From contig OW203747.1 in assembly GCA_934045075.1 (NCBI GenBank), positions 9,072,357 to 9,136,356 on the forward strand: 64,000 nt of DNA. The letters are read 5' to 3'. Below the pieces are notes generated by a model. That model ran no database searches, had not been told where the DNA came from, and was given only the letters and a program-made list of their open reading frames with translations. Shown piece after piece: positions 38,301 to 50,300 of this stretch (its first letter is position 1; every line of letters starts with the position of its first letter). This stretch comes from Yponomeuta sedellus (lineage: Eukaryota; Arthropoda; Insecta; Lepidoptera; Yponomeutidae). A program made the position numbers and the translations under genes.

Positions 38301-41300
38301 TCTTACTTAAGTCTGTCCACTTATTTACATTCGTTGCCAGATCAAACTATCCCTTTGCAAACATTAGTTTGGTGCTCAATTAGTTCCACTTCACGTGTCA
38401 CGTCCAAAACAATACTTACAAACTCAGCTTGTACAAGTGCGTGGAGCGCAAGCAAGCCACGGCAGCCCGCTTCCGAGCGGCACACAACACTCGCTTCCAG
38501 TGACTGGACCGTTGTCTAGGCTTGCACGCCTGTGTTAGTCCAAGCAGCATGCGATAGGACACAATATAGGATACATTCGAATATACGGCTACTGCTGTCT
38601 GGGCGTGCACAAATGCGTTAGTCCGAGCAGCTGGCGAAAGGAGACAATACATTCGAATACACACTCGAATATACACTCGCTTCCTGTTGTCTAGGCTTGC
38701 ACGCCTACGTAAGTCTGAGCAGGACGCCACAAGGCATACACATAGAAATCGTATTAAGTCCGCCACATTGCCATTGTATTTTTTTACTTATGTGCAATAA
38801 ACGTATTAATAATAATAAATCGTTTTTGCATTTCATAGAAATCGTTTTATCTTAAATAACACTCTTAGAGCCGCTTGCGCAGTTCGCTTAAATCTAGATT
38901 TAGTAAAATTTTCATAGTTTTTTGCACTGAGAATCCTATTTAAACTGTTTTAATTCAGGATTTACGCACTTGTGCAAGTTGGCTCTTAGGGTCTGTTTCA
39001 CCTGCAGATAAAGTTTCGGTTAAGCTATCCGCAACTAGGACTGCCGTTTGTTCTAAATTTGAAGCCATAAACGAACACACGCATTATAGGAAAATTTATT
39101 TGAATTTCGAACAATCGGCAGCCCTGGTTGTGGATAGCTTATCCGGAACTTTATTTGAACATTGTGAAACAGGGGCTTAGTCTAATAAGGTCCTTCGTAT
39201 AGATTATACAACAACCAATCTAACGACTTTTTAGTAGACACAACACAAAATTATTTTTCAACACATGCCCACTACGTTCCGTGGCAAGCAGTTTCGTCAC
39301 ACTCTCTTCTGTGGCAAACTTTGGCAAGGGGTGGAGTGGCAATGGCGGAAGCACGGGATCGGATCTGAATCGGTACTACAGACCGGTACATGTTCTTACT
39401 CAGACGTAGCGGATGGTCAAATCACTTGTTGAAATACATCACTAAATAAAAGATGAAATAACTTGTTGATAGATAGCAAGCAAGAGGGTACATGACGCAT
39501 TGAGTCCGCTGCATTATATTTATAAGATTTTATGTTTAAAATGTAAGTGCAGAATTTTTAAATGATAAAGATGTCTGGAATTATTGCTAGTTCAAGTCAT
39601 TAGTACTTGGTTTTAGAATAATATCTGTTAATTATGTATCTATAGACTCAATACCAAGTTTGGAGTTCTTCTGTTAATTTTTTCTGGAAAACGATCTAAG
39701 TTTTGAAAAGAACACCTATTTTAACGTTCAATAAGCCACAGTTTCTGTGTAATTTTGAATTTTGATAAACAAACACATAAATAATGACTTTTGGAGTGAC
39801 ATCACTGTAAGAAATATAATATGGCGACCTCCCGTAGAAACGCGTTGCAAAAATAGGCTCAAGATTCCACATTCAAATAAATCTAACGATTTTTAATAGA
39901 CACAACACTAAATTATTTTTCAACACACCCACACTATGTTACGTGGCAACCAGTTACGTCACACGCTCTCCTGTGGCAAACCTTGGCAAGGCGTGGAGCG
40001 GCAAGTGGCGGAAGCACGCGATCACGGCGCGCTTGCGCTGGATTGATACCACTGACCGGTACACGTTCTTACTCATTTGTTGGGGATGGTCGATCTGATA
40101 CGAGCGTCGGGGAAAACCACGTTACAAATTGATACGTATTCTCAAGATTTGAGTTTTCTTTATAATAATTCAACATCTGTACAATATTTCAAACTTATTT
40201 AGAGGCTAAAAATTTCATCCATGCCGGGATTCGAACCCGCGACCTCTGGCTATCCGTGCCAGCGCTCTTTCCAGCTGAGCTAATGGGCGACTCACCGGCA
40301 TCAGTGAAATTTCTGTGATATTTACTGAGCTGTGATGTCATTAAAGATTCGACCAATCCTGGCCGTTTTTGGATAAAATTGCTAGATACAAAATTACCAA
40401 GTTTTATCCTGTTTTTTTTTTCAGATATGATCCATTTTATTTTAGTTAAAATGCCAAAAAATCGGTTTGAAAACTTATAATAAGAATGAATAAAAGAAAG
40501 ATACGAAAGTATAATAATTAATACTTTTTTTTTCACATTGTCAAATAGCCTATAGCCACGATGGCGATATAGTTGAGTCGGTGAAAGTTCCGTGGATGGG
40601 GATGGCAAGGGACCGTGATTGCATTTGGGGAAAAAGGAAGGGGATTAACTAACTGCATGGTACTTGTGGGACTTTTGGCGGAGTTTAGCAAAGTAATTTT
40701 AACTTTTTAATGCTATTATGGATTTCCGCAAAGTAACGCCTGATTCTATACAACATCGGAAAAGGAAGGGGAAGCAAAACAGAAAAGTACGTTGATGATG
40801 ATGACGTAGGCGAGCTTAATACTAATAAGTCTTTTCTACCACCTGACCTTTGTATGGATAGTGGTAGGGATGCTGGAATATAATTGTTGGGATTATATTA
40901 ACAATAAATATGACAATGGATAATTTAAGATTCGTATCTTCCTTTTGAGGATTTCCTTCGTTAACAGTAGACTTCACAGGCAACAGTCCTCTAAGGTATG
41001 CTAGTTGGGGAAGTCTGAGATACGTACCATATGAAGACCAAATAGCACTTTGCTCATAGCGACAATCCGCTCAACGGTATCGTCTATGATCTTGGCCTTG
41101 TTCTCTGCAGCGGTCTCCATGGCTATCGTGGTCTTTGACTTGGAGCCCAGTTTGCTGGAAAAACAGAAATAAGCCATGAAGCGCGCTCGTGGCCAAGTCG
41201 AACCGAATGATTAGAATTAATCACTTGAGTTAAGGAACTACAGGCGCCGTCAGGTGCAGGATGAGTGACCGTCCCGTGACTACCGCTAGTGGCATTTTTT

Positions 41301-44300
41301 CCATGCGCTTCTGTGCTTTGCAAGGCACGCTAAGCCGTCGGTGCCGGCTGTCACGTAATGGCAGTCGTTAAGCCATGTCAGCGGCCTAATGGGCTGTTTG
41401 ATAACTTCTGACAGTAAGGCCCGTTACTCTCTTACAAACCTCCACCAACCTGGACTTGGTCCTTGTGGTGGATGACCTAACCTTCCTGCATTGCAGAAAG
41501 AGACCCGTGCCCCATTACATACAAGGGTTGATATTGGAAGGCATAAAAGCAAAAATACTGATTGTTGACAGTTACTCTGAGCAGAAAAGCGTATAATGAC
41601 AAGCTTCTTATGTTTACCTGTAAAGATAATGTTGCCAGGACATCTCGTCTGCCGGGTCAATCTTGTCTGGTAACGTCAGCTGAGTCTTCGCAAACTCTGC
41701 CACGTCTTGTTCTGACATTTTCTGCCAAGGGAAAGAAAAAGTGACTTTTCGTATATAGCTTATTTACGGGTTTTGGCATTTCATTTTTTTGTTCTGGTAA
41801 CATTATATTCTTTTTAATGCACCAACTCGTGCTAAGGACAATTTTAAAAACCTATTTAGTGGCTAAAAATTCCACCCATGCCGGGATTCGAACCTGCAAC
41901 CTCTAACTATCCGTACCAGCGCTCTTTCCAACTGAGCTAATGGGCTACTCACCGGCATCAGTGAAATTTCGAACCTCTGTACAATATTCTCTGTTTTACG
42001 TACTGGCAGCGACATCTGGCTGAAGTAATTTTGCATCACACGCAGCCCCCATTACCTACTTTGCAGTTAGGTTTTTACAACGGAATGATATCGCTGTACT
42101 CACATGAATATATTCTTTTTAATGCACTAACCCGTGCTAAGGACAATTTTTAAAACCCATTTAGAGGCTAAAAATTCCACCCATGCCGGGATTCGAACCC
42201 GCGACCTCTGGCTATCCGTGCCAGCGCTCTTTCCAACTGGTAATATAGTGATAGAATACTTCTCCAGGGTTACTTCCAACCCGAAGAAAAATGGCGAGAC
42301 TTAACTTTTTCTGCACTTGAGATGTTTTTCAATATCCGTCGCGTGGAATATAGTGGCGACTTTTGTGTTTGTGCTGTGCTTTTATGTTGTACTGTGAACT
42401 TTGATACATTGATAAAATAAAACGTGACGCTGATACCTAGAGGAAGCGGTCCTTGCAGTGCTGCACGAGCTCCTGCCAGCGGCTAGCAAACAGGTTAACC
42501 CCGACGACGATGATGATGAACTAGACCTGCATGGATTGTGTCACAATGATGTGACGATGGTACCTTAAGGAAGCGGTTCTTGTAGTGCGAAAAGAGCTCC
42601 TTCTCGCGGCGGCTGGTTAAGCCTGACAATGATGATGAAGATGATCATAGTGATGGACTAAACCATATCATTGCGACACAATCCACGCAGATTGTGTCAC
42701 AATGATAGGACGATGGTATTTTGAGAAAGCGGTCCTTACAGTGCTGCACGGACTCCAGCTAGCGGGTAGCAAACAGGTGAACCCCGACGACGTCGATGAT
42801 GATGAAGTGATGAACTAGACCTGCATGAATTGTGTCACAATGATAAGAGCCTGGTACCTTGTAGAAGCGATCCTTGCAGTGCTGCACGGGCTCCAGCTAG
42901 CGGGTAGCAAACAGGTTAACCCCGACGATGATGGTGATGAACTAGACCTGCATGAATTGTGTCACAATGATAAGAGCCTGGCACCTTGAGGAAGCGGTCC
43001 TTGCAGTGCTGCACGGGCTCCAGCTAGCGGGTAGCAAACAGGTGAACCCCGACGACGTCGATGATGATGATGTGATGAACTAGACCTGCATGAATTGTGT
43101 CACAATGATAAGAGCCTGGCACCTTGAGGAAGCGGTCCTTGCAGTGCTGCACGGGCTCCAGCTAGCGGGTAGCAAACAGGTTAACCCCGACAATGATGGT
43201 GATGAACTAGACCTGCATGAATTGTGTCACAATGATAAGAGCCTGGCACCTTGAGGAAGCGGTCCTTGCAGTGCTGCACAAGCTCTTGCTCGCGGCCGGC
43301 GAACAGGTTAAGCCCGACGGGCAGCAGCCGCTTGAGGCACGCCACCATAAGCGACGCCTGCACCTCCTTGTCCTTGTCGCGCTTCTTGTCGCGGTGCTTC
43401 TTCTTTTTCTGCGAGGGGGAGACAAACCATAACATTATGCGGCCAACATATAGAATTTGAAATTCAAAATTCAAACGAAAAAACGTTTGAATTTGGAAGA
43501 GGTAAAGTTAGGACAAGGACACTTCCTTGTCCTTGTCGCGCTTCTTGTCACGGTGCTTCTTCTTCTTCTGCGAGTGGGAGACATACAGAATAATAGAAAA
43601 TAGGAATAGAAAAACAATAGAAGACACAGAATTCAAATTCTAAATTCAAGCGAAAAACATTGGAATTTGGACGAGGAAAAGTTACAAAAACAATGACACT
43701 TCCTTGTCTTTGTCGCGATTGTTGTCGCGGTGCTTCTTCTCTTCTGCAGGGGGAGATAAACCATAACATTCTGAGATCGTTCTAAGGCTCATTAGGGGAG
43801 GGCTATGTCCAGCAGTGGACTAATTTAGCCCGAAGAAGAAGAAGATTCTGAGACCAATAGATAGAATTTGAAATTCAAACAAAAAAACGTTTTGAATTTG
43901 GACGAGGAAAAGTTACTAGGACAAGGACACTTCCTTGTCCTTGTCGCGCTTCTTGTCGCGGTGCTTCTTCTTCTTCTGCGAGGGGAAGAGGATCTTCGTT
44001 GAAGACCAGTTATTTATGAAAAAAATGGTTGAATTTCGACGAGGAAAAGTTATTAGAATAAAGACACTTTTCATACCTTGAAGCCGTACGTTGTGAGACC
44101 AGCAAATTGTAGAAACAACGATTGAACTTCGACGAGAAAAAGTTATTAGAGCAAGGACATTTCCGTGTCCTTGTCGCACCAATATTTTTTTTCCATGAGT
44201 TTCTAATCTGTCTCTATTCCTATTCATGGTTTTATTTACTTCAAATAAATACAATAAATTGTTTACCTTGCCAGCGCCTTGCGGTGCGCCATCAGTGATG

Positions 44301-47300
44301 GTAGTTACCCTCCTGGTGGCAGTGGGCATAATCAGAACCTGAAATCAAAAGCTTCATCTTAACATCAGACATGTTCAGCCTTATTCCAAAACGCGGTCTA
44401 AATTTAGTACCGGGATTGTTACCAGGTTTAAACCATAGACCAAGTAAAATGTTATTACAAAATGAAGTTTATCGCTACGTCATGGACTATCTATGGTACT
44501 AAAGTTAAACTTCTGATACCCCTAGTTTATCTTTGGACTAACCTCCAAATTGACGTTTGAATTTGTTTGGTTTTGTGTGTATGATAGATTGCAATAAATA
44601 ATTGATATTATGGACGCCATTGATATGATGGATTTCCGTGATTTGGACGATTGGGACATGATTTGGACTTCGTCATCGTGTGAATCCCTTCAAATTAAGT
44701 GACGAAGATTTTCGATACAAATATAGGTTCACGTTTTTCTTCAAATGTTCCATTTTATTATTATAATAATCAACAACGAAACCGCCCAAAGTTTAAAAAT
44801 TTATAATACCTATTCCCAGTATGAAACTATCAGAAAATTTTTGACGTCTCGGATTGGCGCGCGCGCTCGATTATTTCACTCCATTTCACACTAGAGTAGC
44901 CATTTGATAATAAAATCGCTCCAATAACAATATAATAATTAATTGTGCTCATTTTAGTTACATTGGAACCTAAACAAAGAACAGTTTACGATGTATAGGT
45001 ATTTTAAACGCAATAATGAATATTTTTGCGTTCAAAATGTGAAGATAATATCCATTTAGTGAAACGGAACGCAGCATTGAATGAAAGCTGAATGAACGAA
45101 TCAGTGAATATTAGTTGAACCATGGCTGATCTCGGGTTTGACTGATCCTCGAATAGTCTTCTATTTGTAATAACGACACACATTTGATCTGGGTCTAACT
45201 TTGATACCGTAACAATCCTAGATCTTTTAGTCTTGGTTTAAACCAGGACTTATTCAGGTTTTTATAATAAGGCGGATTTAGTTTATTTACTTTGTATGTC
45301 CCCAATGCTGGGGCACAGGTCTCTTCCTGCATCTCAGGAAGCTTAGGCCATACTCCACCACGGGGGCTAAGTCTGGGGTTGTGGAGGATTGTAAGACAGT
45401 GGCGGGCCTTACTGACAGAAGTTATAAGGCCTCTGACATGGCTTAACGACTGTCATTACATGAAAGCCGGCACCAACGGCTTAACGTGTCTAGCGAAGCA
45501 CGGAGGCGCTCGGATAAAATGCCACTAGCAGTAGTCACGGGATGGTCGGGTGACCCAGCACCTGAGCGCGCCTGTTGTTGCTTAACCTTAGTGATTGATT
45601 CCAATCGCTCACTTCCACTAGGCCACGAGCGCTGCATCTAGCTTTACATCTATTCCAGATGATATAACATAACATTTACATGCAGGCACCTGGGGTTTTT
45701 TTTTGTCCCCAGCCTGGGTTCGAATGGTAGGCATATGCGCTACTGCTGCGCCACAGAGGTCGTCATATAATTTTAAAGTATGTATATTTGATATACTTTT
45801 ACAACATAAAACCAATTTCAAAATGTGATCCAATACGTATTAAAGACAGAATTTAACAGGACATACCATAAATAGGTTTTTAAAATTGTCCTTAGCACGG
45901 GTTAGTGCATTAAAAATAAAAATAGTATAAGGACATACCATGTTGTCGATCTCGTTGGCCGAAATGAAGTTCTGCTCCTCCTTGAGGAAGTACTGGCTCT
46001 TGGACCAGATGTTGAATATCTCCGCCACGTGATTGTATAGCTCTTCCGCCTCTGTCGCGAAGAGAGATCTTCTATTAGTACTATTGTTACGGGCTATTAG
46101 GGTTCTAGATTTGGAGGTAAAACGCCAATGACAACTTCTTAGGATTTATTCACGCAGCGTCTAGTCTGCAGGTCTTCACGACACGAAGTCCACACGTAGA
46201 TTCCAATCGAAGTCCAATAGTATCCCTGCAGTCGTAGGTTATCACTCGTTTCGCAGGTAGGTTCGCTCGAAGTTTACTCTTCGCAAGTCAAAACTGAACT
46301 GGCTGCGCGCCGCGGCGGCCGTTAACCGGCAATGGTTCTCGAACATTCCCGTATGTACTTACCTCGGTGCACGCGGCATCGACTCTAGAACAGTTTCATG
46401 TCATAGAGTTTTGAGCCTTACGATTTACGATAGTAGACATACGAGTCATTATTGCTTGCAACGTTACTAAAACTCAGCATGTGGCCACTATTCTATAGGC
46501 TTTCAGAAGGCTCCATTCTAGATGTTTTGCGATAGGACCGCGACACTATTATAATTTTGCCTATATAAGCGCAATTGTAGGGCACAGTTTTCTCTCAGAG
46601 AGCGAGAGAGAGGTTGTATGGGCTTAATTACTACGCGTGCCCTAATACTATTAGTAGTACACTGGTAAAAATATTAAAAACCTATTTAGAGGCTAAAAAT
46701 TCCACCCATGCCGGGACTCGAACCCGCTACCTCTGGCTAACCGAGCCAGCGCTCTCCCTACTGAGCCAATGGGCGACTCACCGAAATCAGTGAAATTTAC
46801 AGGCAGCAACATCTGGCCGAAGTAATTTGCATCACTGGCAGCCACGAGCCCCTAAATTGGTTTTTAAAATTGTCCTTAGCACGGGTTAGTGCTATAAAAA
46901 AAGAATATAACGGTAAAAATATGCTTATCATTTCAAAGGGTAATCATATTGTTCCAGAAGTTACGCATTTTTAGGTAACCCTTTCTTTCACAATTTTGTT
47001 ATACTCTTCGTCAAAATCAATGCCACCGTCATCTACAATCTTTCATCACCAATGACTCACCGTTGATGTTATTCCTCAGCCAATGGTTCCTCTGCAGGTC
47101 CACGTACTTAATGAGGAGCGGGTAGAACGAGTAGATGTCCCGAACAAGCAGCTGCCAGTCCTCTTGGATCTGGGACTCCACCTGCGACGTGTCGTCGGTA
47201 GATGACTGCGAAAAAGAATGAGTAAGAGAGATGAAAACAACTTTACTGTAAATCAAATTTTGGACTTAGCTTTGAATACCAGCGACACGAAAGAAAGCGG

Positions 47301-50300
47301 AGAATGCCCAAATAGTGAATGACGAAAGTTTTTTTTCATTGTAGCACTGAAACTGCATCCCGTTAGTAGTCCTGTAGGATTTGGGACTCCACCTGAGCTG
47401 TATTATCGGTAGACGACTGCGACAAAGAAGGAGTGAGTGCGCTGAAAACCCCTTAATTTAAAAGTAAAAATATTTATGAATTAAACACAAGTCTGTTTTG
47501 AACTGGGACTCTCCAGTCGTTGGTAGATAGCTGCGACAAAAAAGAGTGAGTGAGATAAAACAGCCTTTACAGTAAACCACCCTAAACTTTGGATACCTGT
47601 CAAGTTTTTCAAAGTAGCACATAAACTGCGTAGATATCCCGAACCGGGAGCTCCCAATCCTCTTGGACCTGGGACTTCCATTTGCGACCTAACGACATTG
47701 TGATAAAGTCGACACATACCTGGATAAATCCTCTCAAGCTCTCCTGCTTATGGAACATGTTCTCTTGGATCTGGGACTTCCATTTGCAACCTTACGACAT
47801 TCTGATAAAGTCGACACTTACATTGATGAATCCTCTCAAGCTCTCCTTCTTTTGAAACATGTTCTCTTGAATCTGGGTCTTTTATTTGGCAACCTTAAGA
47901 TACTCTGATAAAGTTGACACTTACCTTGATGAATCCTCTCAAGCTCTCCTCCTTATGGAACAGGTTATCTTGGATCTGGGTCTTTTATTGCAACCTTAAG
48001 ACACTCTGATAAAGTCGACACTTACCTTGATGAATCCTCTCAAGCTCTCCTCCTTATGGAACATGTTCTCTTGGATCTGGGTCTTTTAATTGCAACCTTA
48101 AGACACTCTGATAAAGTCGACACTTACATTGATGAATCCTCTCAAGCTATCCTCCTTTTGAAACATGTTCTCTTGGATCTGGGTCTTTTATTTGCAACCT
48201 TAAGACACTCTGATAAATTCGATACTTATATTGATGAATCCTCTCAAGCTCTCCTCCTTATGGAACATGTTCTCTTGGATCTGGGACTTCTATTTGCGAC
48301 CTTATGACCCTCTGATGAAGTCGACACTTACCTTGATGAATCCTCTCAAGCTCTCCTCCTTATGGAACATGTTGTCGGTCCTCTTCCGGACCCTTTCGGC
48401 CAGCGGCAAGAATGACTCCCGGAGCAGCTCCTCGGAGCTGTTGATGATGATTTGCTGGGTGTAGGTGGCGATCCTGGTCATCCAGGGCGCGTTCTCGTTG
48501 CCGATGTTCTTCTTGATCAGCTTCAGGACGTTCTTGAGGAGCTGGTTCATATGCTCCGAGGTCACCATGGTCACGTGGTTCCTGTGGAGTAAGGTCATAA
48601 AACAATGCTTCTTAGGGTCACTGCGCCGAGTCCCTGTGTAACGATGTGAACCTCTTTACGCATTTCATATTTAATTTCTCTCATATTTTATATCAATCCT
48701 TTGTATGTCCCCACTGCTGGGGCACGGGTCTCTTGCTGCATAGCAGGAAATTTAGGCCATACTCTACCCAATTCTTCGCGCGGGTGTTGTAAAAGGCGAC
48801 TAAGGGACACAAACCGGGGGGGTGGGCGGCAGCGCCCCCTGCAGTACAATTCCACCGAACTGCGATCCCCAACCCGCATACCCATCGTGGGGATTATGGG
48901 CATTACCCCCTATGATAGCACAACGTGGCGCTCTTTAGGGGAGGGCTATGTCCAGCAGTGGACTAGTATAGCCTGACGACGACGACGACTACCCCAGGAC
49001 CAAGTTCGGGTTACTTTCATATTGAAACAAAAAATTAAAATTACGCCACTTTCGTAACATTCGTTCGTTCTTTCGTTCGTTCGTTCGTTCTTTCGTTCTT
49101 TCCGTCTTTCGTTCTTTCGTTCTTTCGGTCTTTCGGTCTTTCGTTCTTTCGTTCGTTCGTTCGTTCGTTCGTTCGTTCGTTCGTTCGTTCGTTCGTTCGT
49201 TCGTTCGTTCGTTCGTTCGTTCGTTCGTTCGTTCGTTCGTTCGTTCGTTCGTTCGTTCGTTCGTTCGTTCGTTCGTTCGTTCGATCGTTCGTTCGTTCGT
49301 TCGTTCGTTCGTTCGTTCGTTCGTTCGTTCGTTCGTTCATTCATTCATTGAAGTACGAGTATGGTTCTTACGGAGAGAAAAATGAGAAAAAATAATGAAT
49401 AAACGACTGTAAGGCGGTACAAAGTTCGCTGGGTCAGCTAGTATGAAATAAAAACTAGTGAAAGAAGTGTTGGACTCACCCGCCAGAGGGCGTCACGTTA
49501 TCGGGCCCCTGCGCCCACCAGAAGGGCAGGTAGGAGCACAGTAGCGGCAACACCACGTCGATGATGTGAGGCTCGTCTATGTACGTCTTGTCAGACTCCA
49601 CGAACTGGTCGACCAGGGAAAGGATGGTCTCCAAGGTAGGCATGCTTTGCTCCATGCGCGCCATTACGTCTGTGAAAGGAAAGGACTTTTGCATCTTCAT
49701 CTAAAACATTACTTATAAATAAATAAATATTCATCGACATATGACACAGATCTCGTTAGCCCTATATTAAGTACAACTAAATGACTTGTGTTATAAATGC
49801 TAACTCGTCGATAGATTTAATACAATAAATACATATGTAACATCCAAGACCAGAGACAAACTAGAAAAGTTCGTTTCCTAGTTTGACCCGGTCGGGGATC
49901 GAACCCGAGACCTTCGGTTTGACAGTCAGCGTGCCAAACCGCCTCGGTGGCGGCCGTCGAATTTTAGATTTAAGAAATCATGGTTGTATCCTTTTTTTCT
50001 GGTTGTGCAATGAAGTGTTCTCTATCTACGTATTGAGATGACTTTTACAGCGTCCAGTGGCACCTTCACTTAATAACTCTTACACTAGATGGTGGAGGGA
50101 CCACGGGACGTTGCAGTGCCTGGGACATTGTACTTTTGATGGAGAAGTCTAGTCCAGCACGTATACAATCCTGACAGCTTAGTCGGCCAAGCCCACAGGA
50201 AAGACAAGCTAAGCAGCGGTTTTCCTCACGATGTGTTTGACTATATAGATATCAACCCTTGTATGTCCCCACTGCTGGGGCACAGGTCTCTTCCTGCATC

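Noticed and set aside
48056..48307. Repeat-containing plus-strand open frame
   Set aside because: Antisense reading of the 102-bp exon 4/5 array.
48946..49344. 132-codon Asn-Glu-Arg-Thr repeat protein
   Set aside because: Translation of the (TTCG)n microsatellite; no gene context.
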